Source of the DNA: Chrysomallon squamiferum | Lineage: Eukaryota > Mollusca > Gastropoda > Neomphalida > Peltospiridae | DNA length: 64,000 nt | Reading direction: 5' to 3' | NCBI GenBank assembly: GCA_012295275.1 | Contig: CM022671.1 | Location: 25,520,322-25,584,321 of the forward strand | In this document: one piece after another, positions 35,226 through 54,979 of the stretch | How positions within the stretch are numbered: position 1 is the first letter of the stretch | Layout of the letters: each line of letters begins with the position of its first letter | The notes under the pieces: model-generated | Databases searched by the model: none | Told to the model about the DNA's origin: nothing | The model's input: only the letters and a program-made list of their open reading frames with translations | Position numbers and translations under genes: made by a program

Positions 35226-35770
35226 TTATTTATTTTTTTTATTAAACCTTCAGTAATTAAACATGACAAATTTAATGCATTTCAACTGTAAATATATTTT
35301 TTAATTAAAGAAAAGAAGACAATAAAAAGCTAAGCTAAACTGCTGAGCCATATTTTTAATATAAAAAACAAAAATGTACAATAAACATTGCATGGAGTCA
35401 GAAATTTTATTTATTAAAGACTCAGTTTTTCTAGACATTGTGAATCGATGGCTATTTTAGATATTAATGGGAGGTAATTGTGGTAGCCTTAAGGATAAAT
35501 GGAAGCACGCGAAAATTTTATTTTATTTTATTCGTTAAACTTGCGGTAAATAAAGATTACAAATGAAAGGCTCTGAAATTAAAGAAACGAAGACATGAAA
35601 AAACTAAACTAATTCCTTGAGCAAGGTTTTTCAGAATACGGACTTAGGAAACTTAAATTATTAAAAAAAAAAAAGATAGATTTTATAGATATTTTAAATC
35701 GATGTTTAATTTCACATTAACGGAGATAACTGTGGTAGTTTAAAGGATAAACAGAACCATGCGTTAATTT
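35226..35770. repeat. Diverged tandem duplication, two copies of about 250-290 bp
   Basis: Copy A (about 35,226-35,515) and copy B (about 35,516-35,770) share, in order, TTTATTTTATT-x-GTTAAAC, AATTAAAGAAA-GAAGACA, AACTAAACT, GAGCCA/GAGCAA, a TTAAA block, TAGATATT, AATCGATG, TAATGGGAGGTAATTGTGGTAG and AAGGATAAA-GGAAGCACGCG. No coding frame is conserved between them. Confidence 0.8.
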
Positions 35771-36255
35771 AATTTAATATAATTTATTTTATTTTATAAA
35801 TCATCTTGTTCTATTTTACTGCTAAGAAGACTGACAATGTCATTAATTTCTTTTTACCTAAAACTTTTCCTCGTCTACTTTCAACCCCACCAAAATAGGT
35901 TATCAAAGACCGTGATAAATACTTTTCTGGCTCTGAAGAGGTAAATTAAAATATTCATCAGCATCGTATTCGTTATCCAACCAACATAAGGCCGACTCTT
36001 AATACACATACGTATTAAATACGTGTTGAGATGTGATCATAATATATATCATTCATTCCATTGTATGTCTTATTCCAGCATTTATCCAGTCATTTATTTA
36101 TATTACTGTCGACATTAGCATAACCTAATCGACAATTCAGTAAACTAACTTTAAATATTTGACATTAATTATGAGAGAATAAAAAGAAATAATAAATAAT
36201 AATAATAATAACATAAAAAAAAACATTTAACAAAAGCCAAAGTGTATAAAATGGC

Positions 36256-36261
36256 TTTATT
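36256..36261 (-). terminator. Candidate AATAAA polyadenylation signal of the GT22-like gene
   Basis: AATAAA on the minus strand about 510 bp past the stop codon at 36,770. Use would give a 3' UTR that includes the 90-bp (TG)n tract. Other AT-rich signals nearby cannot be excluded. Confidence 0.35.
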
Positions 36262-36442
36262 AGAGCACAAAAATATTTAAATAATAAAATAATTAAAATA
36301 TTCTTAATGTAATAATATATATAAGAGAATGAAACAAATGTAACAATACAATTTTATAAAATTTTAAGTCTGCCATTATTATCCATTACCCATATATTTC
36401 GTATTCTGTAATTCAGCTCACTTTGCCTGCAGTGACTGACCT

Positions 36443-36451
36443 ACACACACA

Positions 36452-36533
<82 letters not shown>
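36443..36533. repeat. (CA)n microsatellite, probably in a 3' UTR
   Basis: About 90 bp of CA with one AAA interruption, 240-330 bp past the GT22-like stop codon; it would read as (TG/UG)n in the transcript. Confidence 0.97.
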
Positions 36534-36535
<2 letters not shown>

Positions 36536-36769
36536 CACAGGCACACAAATACACACATAACCGAAGCCGAATTTTGACGCTGTGAGGCTCTGATTTAAGG
36601 TAAGCTGTAAAAACCCTATGCAGCACATGTTGGAAGTGAAAAAAACTGTGTAATAGCTCAATAAAAATGCATAGTGATCTCCTTATGACCTACAGGTTCT
36701 GTGCAGTAGACTGTTCAGCTTGCGTTAAATTCTAGCTTTGTCCACGACCACCAAATACCAACCACCCAA

Positions 36770-43631
<6,862 letters not shown>

Positions 43632-43632
43632 T

Positions 43633-43662
43633 TTATCTCGTAACGTTGTTGTGAGACTTCAT
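43633..43662 (-). promoter_or_regulatory. Ten-codon upstream ORF before the GT22-like start
   Basis: ATG AAG TCT CAC AAC AAC GTT ACG AGA TAA ends one base before the main ATG (TAA-A-ATG). The uORF begins two bases after an acceptor-like TTTGCAG, so it is present if that site starts the exon. Such close spacing could allow reinitiation and lower output (inference). Confidence 0.5.
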
Positions 43663-43663
43663 T

Positions 43664-45876
43664 CTGCAAAGAACGAAAAACCTAGAGTGAACATCAACAG
43701 CTTATCATAGCTTTTATTTCCGCTTTTTTATTTTCCCATTTAGTTCCAGATTTTTTTTCTCATTTTTTTTTTTTTTTTAAGGCTTGTCGTTTATTTAGTT
43801 ACAGCTGGTATTTTAAAAGGTGCAGTCTCACAAACTGATTTACGATAACGACGTTAAACAGTCGACGAAAGACGAAAGACTTCATGCTAAGAGAAACGAT
43901 TTTTAAATTTATATTTTTTTATATTTTACTTTAGAGTGTTACCCAAAATGTTTCGAAGATATTCAAAATCTAACGATACTTAACGCCAACACACTATATA
44001 CATACATCCATAAATCGTTATGAAAAGTCACAGGGTCGGATTGTTCCTTTATGTAGTGTTGTCAGTGGGCGAGTACACCCCACCGAGAAGCTGTACAATG
44101 CACCCATCACGACTAGACACTGCGACAAAAAACACTCGTCTAAAGCAGCAGTTTTATCACGTACGCTTGTATGCCGGTGTATTATTATCATATCAACTTC
44201 ATCATTACGGCGAACACTGCCTTCCGAACACATCTTACGTAGGTAAATAGTTACAAAAATGTGGGTTATTTAAACCTCATTAGAAACTACATGTATTAAC
44301 AAATACGTTTTAACATCTACCTAATCATTATTGTTTTTATCGTAGAATACTAATTAAGGGTTTTATTCCAGTAGCATCAAAATATTTTTATTCTGTCGTT
44401 TTCAATTAAAAAAAAAAAAATAATAATAATAAAAATTAAAATTAAAAAAAATATATATAGCAAAATAGGTATAACAACATTATAGTGAATAAAATTTAAA
44501 GCCATATGAATCAGCTCTTACCAAATAAAATCGTGCTCTTGATTATGACACGAAATAAACTCCAAACTGTTTGGACGTCTAACAGCTTTTTTTTTCTGCA
44601 GGTTTATCCCATATTATAAGCTAATTTAAATTTAAATTATCCATAAATCACTTATGATAAGGTATTTATCATTAAACAAAATATTTATCCACACTTGCGA
44701 TGCATCTTTTCCACGATGAAAAAGACAGAACACGTGTTTATAATAACTTCTTATTTCACTGACATTTTTTATTATAATTCTTCTTTTTTTTTTTTTTTTT
44801 TTTTTTTATATCCTCTTATGAAAAGCATTCCAATGCAGGAATAAACAGTTTCCAGGTAATGTACATGAAAAAGGTGTCAAGTTTAATACAAAAAGTTTTT
44901 TTTTTAAAAACACATCGCTTTTTGATTCTACATTTAGATTGTTCAGTAACAGATTTGTAAAGTGTTGTATCATTATTAATCTAATATGTCAACGAGTTCT
45001 TAATGTTATAAATAGATCTTCACAAGTGTTATTTCTATATATAATGCATAGGAAATCTGTGCCACCTACTTTTTACACAGCCTTTCTCCATATATGACAA
45101 TGAATTAATGTAAGTTTAATTTATAGCCTTTGTGTGTTACAAACGATAAACACTTTTTTTTTTTTTTTTTTGTCTGTCCATTTGTCTTTATTTGGATATA
45201 TCTATCAATCTATCTATCTGTATACCTATATACCTGTATGTATGTGTGCGTGTATGTATATAAATATATATATATATATATGTGTGTGTGTATGTGTGTG
45301 TGTGTGTCTATGTATGTGTGTGTGTGTCTGAGTGCGCACGCGCATGTGTGTGTTTGAATGTATTTATACATTTCTCTCTTTATAAATATCTGTGTTTCTG
45401 TCTTCTTCAAACACTTACATTTTTGCCAGTCTTTTAAATGTGAATATTTCCAAAAATGTATCCAACGCTGAAGTTCAGCACAGACTTAGTGCAGTGCGCG
45501 GTATTGAAGTGTGCGATTTTCAGAATCAGTATTGAAGTTAAACAAGGTGTGGTTTGTATCTACCAGATGAACTCTGTTAACCGTTTTTTAAAAACTTCTA
45601 GCCTGCGAGCAGAAAATACATTATTATGCGCAACAGCAAATTTGAATAATCAAAGAAAGAAAAATGTATTTTTGAATACAACATGCACATTATTTATAAG
45701 ACATGTTTTAAGAGACTAGAGCAAAAAAACAAAAAAAAAAAAAAAAGTAGAAAAAAAGCGTAATGTTAAAAATACAACAGCATGTGCATGTAAACCGCTT
45801 TAAAAGATAATGAATAACAATAGAAACTATTATATCTGAATCTGTCACTGCAAACTGCTTATATACACACACATAG

Positions 45877-45975
<99 letters not shown>

Positions 45976-47340
45976 AGTCTGTATATAAATATATATAAAT
46001 ATTCAATGATTCACGAGTGAACAATGATTTATAAAAAAAAAAAAGTATCCATTATGAATATATTTAAAACATCCTATAAACCAGATATATATTTTTTGAC
46101 AATTAATTGAGATCACATTTATGTAAATGTAACATTTGATCCTGTTCATTATAATTATTTTTAAAAATTAATAATTATGGACCAGTAGTAAAGTTTTCAT
46201 GAAAAACAAAAGGCTCTGTGAGTTCTACTCAATGAATACTAACTGTGTGAGAGACGTACCTGTCAATACCTATATAGACACAGACTGGAAACACTGTTAA
46301 ATCATGCACACCATACATGTAGACCTTTTGTACCTGTATCGCGGACTAATATGTTGTATTTTGACAGGTTTATTTCATAAACAAAAAATAGTTATCTGCA
46401 TATATTTGCCGAAAACATACTAATCGATCATTTTTAGCACCATGTAAGAATTAAATCTAATAATAAAAATCACTTTATATTCGCAAAAAAAAAAAAAAAA
46501 AAAAAATTAAAAACGCAGTACAAATAAATATCAAATAAATCGATTGATTAATGACTATTCTAAAATAACTTTCTGTGGCTAGCTTTTAATGAATTAATGC
46601 ATTTCACTTTTTAAACATTGTTTCGTTTATATTAGATTTCCGTAAATATTTTTCCATTATTAGCTATTTTATACTCGTGTTTGTTTGTTTGTCCCCAGAC
46701 GTATGCCCAAGACAGACGCTTTTAACAGAAGTTTATTATTAATTGCTCGTTAAAGTCTTTTCCCATTCCAACCAACAACAAGAACAAGACTATTATCACG
46801 TGTAATTACCTAAAACATTATGTTTGGTACATTCTCAATCATTTTCTTATCAGGCCAAAGTAATTCAAATATTTTGAAATTACGATCGGATGCATGGACG
46901 GAATTTTTTTTCCTTTCCATATACAAATCCTTCAAAGCACATTAAGCACACGAGAGAGGAGGCCAGGCTTGTTTGCAGACACATTTGTGTTATAAACCCC
47001 GTAAATACATTCAGACTCAACACGCCTGTTGTTCGACTAATCAGGATTAGTCTTAGAAATCTACACACTGACTGATATAAAGGAAAATTAGTTTATATTG
47101 ACGGAAAATGCTAACACCCGAAAACCCATCACGCACATACAGTATTAATCTGAGTGAGAATGAAAAATAAAAAAATACCCAGAAAATCCAATTTCATTTT
47201 TTTAATCACATTTTATATTGGACACTCATTGTTATATTTATTTCTCACTCTGCCATGATGGTATTTCTTTATGAATGCACACCAAATACATTGTTCAGCA
47301 TCCCTGTACTACTTCCTCTGTACATTCTTTATACTGTATA
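43664..47340. other. Intergenic or upstream DNA of the GT22-like gene
   Basis: No exon supported. Poly(T) at about 43,762 and 44,785-44,808, TA/TG runs at about 45,250-45,345, the (AC)(AT)(GT) palindrome at 45,878-45,972 and poly(A) at about 46,486-46,506. A 76-codon plus-strand frame at 44,020-44,250 has no recognised features beyond a mildly hydrophobic start. Confidence 0.45.
45878..45972. repeat. (AC)n(AT)n(GT)n palindromic microsatellite
   Basis: AC repeats (to 45,890), about 37 bp of AT, then CGTGTG repeats to 45,972. Flanking AC and GT arms are complementary, so the whole tract can fold on itself. Confidence 0.95.
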
Positions 47341-47344
47341 GTTA

Positions 47345-47695
47345 ATCTTCTACTTTAAAATAACAGAATACTGCTGATTTACAAAATCTGAACTGTAGTG
47401 CTTTAAAGCCACTGAAAAATGGTGCTTTAAAATAACTGACCAACAGTGCTTTGAAATAAATTAACGGTAATGTTTTAAAATGACAACGAGGCTTTGAAAA
47501 AACCCGAATAGTAGTGATATAAAATAATTGAACTGTTGTACTTTCGTCAGTCAGTGATATCTTAAAATAATCACATAGCGGAACTTTGACGTAATTGAAC
47601 AGTGATACTTTTAAACAACCAATCCGTGGTAATTTAAAACAACTGAAGTTAACAGAATGTTGATATTTTAAAATAACCAAATATATTATTTTAAT
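47345..47695 (-). repeat. 24-bp degenerate minisatellite with an open frame
   Basis: On the minus strand a 133-codon frame (47,342-47,743) crosses the array. Lys codons fall exactly eight residues apart: residues 37, 45, 53, 61, then 90, 98, 106, 114, 122, 130, in the pattern YFKxxLxx. One irregular stretch at about 62-89 breaks the period. The nucleotide unit is approximately CTTTAAAATAACTGAACAGT with 4 more bases. Confidence 0.75.
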
Positions 47696-47743
47696 GTTTT
47701 GGAATTTACAAATGTTGCTTTTTCTCTCTTCAGTATGATTCAA

Positions 47744-49159
47744 ATTATTATTTCAAATTTCTCTGCAGTTAAAGAAGAAGAAAAAAGCTGTCCAACAGTA
47801 TCCAGTTTATACTTTATCAAGATAAGTGTCTCTCTAACCGTCTGAACAGTTTAAAAATATATATTTACGAAAAGCAAGATGATCTGAAGAGGAAAAAAAG
47901 TAATAAATAACAATAATAATCTATAGAATGTAAAATGAGAAGAAGAAGGTTCTAGAGAGTATCAAAGAAACTGCTTTTTGACACATAAAAGATTCTAGAT
48001 ATAAACGATTGAGGCGTGGTTCATCTTTCGTGAACTCTCGAGTTACATACTGTGTAAATCTGAACATTACAAGTGTGAGTATGTAACCTTTGTTCAAGAA
48101 GACAGTTCACTGGACGGTTTATGTTTGTAATATGATGATAATTACTACTAACGTCAAGGACCGACCGACCTTGGTTTGTCTTTCTTTGACCTGAATCCTC
48201 GGTGTTGAATCTCAGTAACATATTATTTACCAAAACTGTTTACGCCTGTCGTGCTACCTGTAAATCAGAATAAATAAAATAGAAAAATAATCTTCTGTTC
48301 TTTTCCTTTTCTTTTAATAATCGTATTTGAGTATTAAGACAACAATTCATTATTTTCTTCTTCTTTTTTTGTTTTTCTTAACAAAACATTACATCCATGT
48401 CTAATCGAAATGTTTATAGTTTCTTGTTTAAGCAAATAAAACCAATGAAGCAAATGAAACAAATGGATGAATTTCTCGCTATACGGTTCGATATCTCTCT
48501 TTACTGCTCATTGTTGAAAATTACCAGCCAATGAGTTTTGTAAAAAGAGTAAAATTAAAAAAAAGAAAAAAAAGAAAAAAGAAAAGAAAAGGTTTATGTC
48601 TTAGCGTATCATGTTTGATTTATTAGTCTCTTCAAAAGGGTTTATGTAGTTTCTTTTTTCGAGAACATAAATATAACTTGATATCCCATACTAAAGATTA
48701 ATTACGTTGTTTCTGTGGAACATTTATTATCGTTTGCATTAAGTGATATATGTTCTAAGTGTGTGATGTTTATTATCGTTTTGTTAGGTACGGAATTTTG
48801 TTATTTTACTCATAAATGTTATGTATTACGTAGACACTGTACGTGTCTACCACACATATTGTCATGTGTACGTTATATACGCATGGTCGTGGATATTTAC
48901 TATCATGAATGTTTTGTTGGAATATTTAATAGCTTACCTCCTACTGTCAATGTGTAATAAGGGTCCACATGTGAAATAAAATAAATCAGCTTTATTATAA
49001 TATAATAATCACTAACTTTCCTAGAAAGCGCACTTGAATAATAATGTTAAGTAAAAAATAATAATAATAAATAACAATAATAATAATAGCATGTTGCTCT
49101 GTTATTCTTCTTGCTGCCGCTGTTGTTGTCGCTACTAGAATATTAATTGATATTATTAC

Positions 49160-49196
<37 letters not shown>

Positions 49197-50528
49197 TATT
49201 TATTGATATTTTATGTTACTGTTGTTGTTACTGTAACGGTTCATTTTGAAAATTAGAATAATCAATGTAATACTAATATGAGAACAGTTTTGCATTATTT
49301 ACTTGTATATTATGGCATAACCACTAACACTGTTAGTTGTTGTTTTTAAATGTCCAGTGTGTTTGTTAACAGAAACTGTCAAACAGGTTTTGTGTTCATA
49401 TGCATTGCCCAGAAGAGGTTTGACACGTTTGTGGTAAGTGAAAGCGATTTGAATAGTTCGAATATCTGGCATACATTAGCGTTTTACATGCAGATATTTT
49501 CAGTGTATGTATGCATAATATGTAAATTTATATTGTAAATTATATGGCGATGCTTTGAAGGTAGTGAGTTCATTCATCGAAACGCGTCTAATTGTAGCTT
49601 TAACTCTTGTCATTTTGATATTTATTAGTAGCAAATTCAGTAAACGTAACTGTGCACATGTACATCAAATTCTGCTTCCATGGACCGTTTAGAACTTTGA
49701 TTTATTGACCAGTTCCGTCACAGGACGCGACACTTGTATGATTGACTGGACAATCACAAGAACAGCATGCTACATAACGGCTTTTATCGACCATCATTGT
49801 AAAGTGACGGTCATAAATCCGTGATACATGAGGCAGTTTGCGTGCACAAAGGCTAAGAAAAACAAAAGGATATTGCCTCCTCAGTTTTTGCTTCCAAGGA
49901 TAAAGATATCCTGTCGATTTTTGTTTTGTCAAGATTTTACAGTCAACGAGAATAAGTTTCTAAAACAAGTAAATAGTGCAAATTCATTTAGTATCCCACA
50001 AATTGGCGTATTTTTCCTTTCTTTTGTATCTGTAGCTTTTGTTTTGCGATGTTTGACTTTAAAAAATATAAATCTTTTTCTTTTTCTTTTTTTCATTTTA
50101 TTTTCATTATTAATTCAAAACATCAATTATTACTTTGGTCATAATCATACGGTATATATGTTCTAATTACAGTGGTTTCATTGATTATTATGCCATTCTA
50201 TTCTCTATTTTCTTTTTTTTCTTTTTTTCTTACCGACACCATTGGCGTGTAAGCGCAATATTTTTCATTCGTGATGATAAAACATGCTCTGAAAATAATT
50301 ATGCCGTTCTTGTTCGAAACTGGCAATTCACATACTAATGTAAATGCATTATTGATGACCATAACATCGTTCCACAAGAGCTCATTATTCAGAATTCCCA
50401 CATCGGGAATAACTCATGAAACAGAATCTTAAAACGCCATGTTTTTAATTGTGTAATTCTTTTCATTCTTTTTTTTTAACCAATATTACGGCTCACAATT
50501 TAAGAATTCATTTCTTTTAAAAAAAAAA

Positions 50529-50559
<31 letters not shown>

Positions 50560-53217
50560 AATAATAATAATAAAAAGTAAATAATTCGTTACATAGAATC
50601 TTCACAGGACGCTGAGAAAGCAGCACGTTAATAATTTTTTAAAATACTGAAGTTTAGAATTATATCGAATTATATAAATCATTACTAAGCAGCAGTAGAA
50701 AAAATCTATATATTTATAAATCGTTTTGTGTCACGTAATCTGTTTGGGATCTTCAGCATTAAGCCATAAATTTATTACTATGATAATAGATGCATACTTT
50801 TGAAAATAATCATTGTTTTTACGACCTATATCTAAGTCGTATATAGCCTAGAAATATTTTATATTTTACGCTAATCGAATAAAAGTAACAGCAGGTATTA
50901 TTGTAATTTACGATCCTATCTCACATTTACTTTAAATGTTTAAATCGCAGTCATTTATATCCAAATTACCAAATGTGCTTAGAGCAATATGAAAATGGAC
51001 TGAATATCTGACATTAATTCAACAGGAAAATGTATTTTATTTAGGGAAGACCGAGCAGAGTGGGACATTATCACGATCATATATAATAAAAGGATTAAGG
51101 TGGTGGTGAACATGAGGTGATGTGCCAGATGTTTTGAACAGCTAAAGTGGCATGAACATGAAGATGTATCTCTAGTTAATGCTGAAGATATCCTGGTGAA
51201 ATTGCCCACACGCAATACTGTCGGTGTTACAGCAAAGCCTAAAATACGTTTAGACTTGGTCATCCATCAAAAATTCTATTTATAGTCATTTGAATTTGTT
51301 CCCGGCATCGTCGTAAAGGGTTATGCAGGGTCAAGTATGCGGTGCATGTGTTTTAAAACAAATAATAGTGAAAAAAAAGATAATAAGAAGTTAGTTTGTT
51401 TTTCATTTGCTCTTTTCAGATTGTTACAGTTTAATAAATACATTTGAGTTCACTGGCTACTTTATTGTGTTTATTCTTGACAAATCTGTTGTGTTCTTAA
51501 CATAAAGTTGTTAAATCTCTTAATCCGTATGCTAATTCCGACGAAGACGCCGCAGTTTGGAAACACTAATTCCTAATTACATTCGTAGAGTGAAGCTTTC
51601 AGCAAGTTCACAAGGATTTTTTAAATAATGAGTATAACATTACCTCGATGGTTCTTTCAGTGCTCAGAAAGGTACGATAGAGTAGTATATAAAACAATAT
51701 AAAAAAATTAGACTGAAAATCATGCAGTAGTTTCTAGAGAAGTTTGCTTCTAAATACATATGTCTAATAATTTATTTAATATTTACCCTCACATAATCAT
51801 TATTTTCACATACCTTAAATGACCCTGAGATATTGTCATTTTTAAAAAAAATCTCCCACCATGGTTGTACTTTGGTTGTGTAATTGTATGTCTGTCTGTG
51901 TAAATCAGAGTAAGAACAAATGGTCGTATTAAGAGGGGTGGGGTATGAAAGTCTGTAAGTGTATATCATTATTAATTTTGAACTAGATTATTAAAAATTA
52001 TCTTTTGTTTTCGAACATAGAAAAAAAAAAGACACTTTTCCAGTCTTGATAGCATATACCAATTTTAACAAATTTACAGATATGACTATTCTTAATAGAA
52101 ATTGAAATAACATAAATAAATAAATAGTAGTGATAAAATAATAATAATAATAATAATAAAATAAAATAAAATAAATAAATGTGTTTCCAAAATGATGATA
52201 AACTGACATATAGCCCTAGGTCGGTTTAAGTAGTCGTATACTTGTTAAAATATGTCTAAAACACTTCACGGGACATGTGCCACTGAGTAAATCAATTTAC
52301 CTCGGTTCACAATAGAACAGCTTCAATGACAGGCTTTAAGTGCTATATTCACAACAGTTTAGCGATATTTGACCTTGTAAAATGCATATATGTAAATATT
52401 CATGAAATTAATGCTTTAATGCATCGACTTTCTGCCACGATGTTTTTACTGTTGTTTAATTTGGTTTTATCGTTGTTATTGTTTAAAATTTCAGCCGACT
52501 TCAGTAGATGAAGCGGAAGAATTAGAGAAAGATCTAGAAAAGTATGGCTCTAATTCGTTGCTTGTATGGTCTTCAAAGTTATGTCATATACAGTTAAATA
52601 ACTGGAACAGATTCGTATTTGTTTCACAACAGTTTACATATCTCGATATTAAAAAAAAAAAGTACAGTGAGATTAATTAGACATGAAACTAATGTAAACC
52701 ATAAAAAGGCGATATATTCTGTTTTCTGTGCTTATAAAGAAAAACAAATCGCTAAAAATATATTTCTGTGTAAATGTTATGATTGTGATGTTAAAAAAAG
52801 TTAATGAATAAGTTGATTGTTTCCAATAATTATTAAAATAAATAAATAAATAAATAAATAATAAAACAACCTTATTCAGACTAAACTGTAAACGTTTACT
52901 AAGTTCATTACTAGTGTTTACAAAATTGAACATATTCGCACTGTTGAAATTAGTTATCTAGAGACATAAAGATGTTTTCTTACTGCAAAAAAAAAAAAAA
53001 ATGAAGAAAGATAAAGTCGTACTGGTTCATTTCTTCACATAGATGAAGCTTATTATACAAAATAATAATGAAGATTATAAAATTGCATCTTTTTATTACC
53101 GTTTATAATAACTGGTTATGCTAATAGTCGATATTAATGTTTAAAAAAAAAAGAAAATGCATATACTGAAACATATATGATATGCCGTTTAGTGTTAATT
53201 AATTAAATATTCTTTGA
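47744..53217. other. Intergenic DNA, no supportable gene
   Basis: Contains AAT/TTA runs at about 49,055-49,095 and 49,155-49,200, TA/CA runs at about 50,530-50,560 and AAAT runs at 52,838-52,865. An open stretch at about 51,122-51,282 (plus) could be a transposon relic but shows no diagnostic motif. Confidence 0.45.
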
Positions 53218-53223
53218 ACTTAC

Positions 53224-53277
53224 CTACCAGCTGAGCAAAGTCTCGGTTTCTGTCTCTGGAAGCAGACAGATTTTATA
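53224..53277 (-). promoter_or_regulatory. Candidate TATA promoter and noncoding first exon
   Basis: TATAAAA (minus, 53,277-53,271) is followed about 50 bp on by CAGCTGGTAG and a consensus donor GTAAGT. Initiation near 53,247 would give a leader exon of about 24 nt without an ATG. The upstream 53,290-53,500 is GC- and CpG-richer than its surroundings. It may serve the GT22-like gene, which appears to have a spliced leader and starts 9.6 kb downstream, but that link is inferred. Confidence 0.35.
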
Positions 53278-53509
53278 TGAACAGTTAAAGAGGAGAAATG
53301 ACGAGAAAAACAAGTCCTGACGTTTTTAAATCACGTTTGCTGTGCAAACTGTCAATCACTGCAATAACGACCAGCCAGATTCCAGAAGCGATGATAAACA
53401 CGCGGCCAGCAGACGATGATAGCGATTCGCGATTTGCGCCGTCTGTCGAGCAGACGTAGAAATTGCACAGCACGATTAGTGTGATCGCGTCACGGGTTAA
53501 CTGGTTAAA

Positions 53510-54700
53510 AACAAATTAAGTGCGCATGAAAGTCGGATATGATCAAAATCAAGTTGAAGCTTGATTTATTAAATTAAACTCAGCACTGCCTTTTTCAACC
53601 GAAAAAGCACAATGTGTTAATAATTAAATTAAATGACATCTTAGATAGATGTGTGTAATAAAAAAACAACTAAAAAACTAAAAAAACTCAATGTTTAATT
53701 GAAGTATATTGAACACGATCAAACATGAATTATTCAAAAGAAAGCTGCAACTTAACGCCCTAAAAGATATTTATATATAATATAATTTTAGAAACTGGGC
53801 GGTGGTCCAAACATAACAGTTGAATTATTTAACATACACCTACATCAAATAGATTTCTGTTTATTTGTTCAGTGAAATAAAATAATCATTTACATATTAC
53901 ACATCATCCTAACACCTAACATAATGTCATCATGCCGACTTAAAAATCAGTTACCTTCTTAATGGTATTATTAATAAATGATAAAAGTGCCTCTAATTTT
54001 TTTTTTCTCTCTTTCGACGTCTTTTCCTTTTTTGTTTGTTTATTTATTTATTTATTTATTTATTTTTATTTTTATTTTTTTAAATATTTGTCGTTTTAAT
54101 TTATATATTGCTTTAATAACCTGAATGAAATAATTTGTCTACTCATATTTGTATCCTTTAGTCAAATAACTAAATACCTTCCAGTTTATGTACCTGTCTA
54201 TTATTTTTCTGTATTCATACCGCGACATACATATACACGGACCTACATATAGCATTCATACAAACAGAAACGTAAATGCATACATACAAACAGAATCACA
54301 CGTGCACAGACATATGCAATCATACATACATACATATATACATACATACATATATAAATACATACGTACATACATAGATACATATATACATACATACATA
54401 CATACGTACGTACGTACGTACGTACATACATACATACATACATAGGCGTAATAAAAAAAAAAATATATCAATATTACATATTATTCATGTGTAAAAATAA
54501 ATACTAGCATCAATTTTTTTTTTATTAATTTTTCTTTTTGAAAGAGATAAAAAAAAAATATATATATATATTTTTGGGACTGTTTGATTTCATATTGATG
54601 AAGATTTCTCTTCAGAAGGCCGGTACTATACAACTCTAGGTCCTTTTCCGAGAAGTTTTCTGTTCACAACACTCAGTCTGTATATCATTCTGCGTATAAT
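53510..54700. other. Intergenic AT-rich DNA
   Basis: TTTA/TTTTTA runs at about 54,035-54,080 and an ACAT/ACGT tetranucleotide block at about 54,190-54,445. No exon supported. Confidence 0.5.
54300..54445. repeat. (ACAT)n and (CGTA)n tetranucleotide block
   Basis: CATACATACATA with TATA interruptions, then a self-complementary (CGTA)n run at about 54,402-54,425, then CATA again. Confidence 0.95.
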
Positions 54701-54709
54701 GTCTTAGAC

Positions 54710-54969
54710 CAGTGATTCCCAATGTGAGGCGCAGGCCCCACGGTGGGAGGGCCATTTGAAAGTGATATAATAAAACCAACATTACAGTCACACTTCGTCC
54801 ACACGTTATCGTCTATCTGGCAGCACCTAAGAGCAGTTCGTTTAATTAAAGGATTTCTACTTTAAATTACACTTTTATAAAACTCAGTTTATTTTTATAT
54901 CAAAGGGGGACATAAACATTTTTTAGATGCTGAGATTGGGCATGGAGCAAAAAAAGATGGGAACCACTG
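54710..54969. mobile_element. hAT-type MITE, complete, 260 bp
   Basis: It begins CAGTGATTCCCAATGTG and ends ATGGGAACCACTG, giving terminal inverted repeats CAGTG(A/G)TTCCCA. An 8-bp target duplication flanks it, TCTTAGAC (54,702-54,709) and TCTTAGTC (54,970-54,977), one mismatch. CAGTGGTTCCCAA-type ends with 8-bp duplications are typical of hAT DNA transposons. No transposase is encoded, so the copy is non-autonomous. Confidence 0.9.
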
Positions 54970-54979
54970 TCTTAGTCTG

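Noticed and set aside
44020-44250. A 76-codon plus-strand frame with a mildly hydrophobic start, near the GT22-like 5' end
   Set aside because: The opposite strand is equally open, no domain is recognised, and the signal-like segment is weak. A divergent gene remains possible but unsupported.
46250-46275. Minus-strand AG/GTACGT donor-like site
   Set aside because: A single motif without a matching exon, TATA box or frame.
48715-49538. Cys/Tyr-rich plus-strand frames of 80 and 62 codons
   Set aside because: No homology is recognised, there is no flanking splice phase support, and composition matches local AT/TG-rich DNA.
49702-49932. Cys-rich minus-strand frame of 76 codons
   Set aside because: The Cys cluster near the frame end does not match a known finger or toxin pattern, and the plus strand is open over much of it.
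51122-51282. An open stretch of about 53 codons (CFEQLKWHEHEDVSLVNAED at its start)
   Set aside because: It reads like real protein, possibly a transposase relic, but there is no start, splice support or diagnostic motif.
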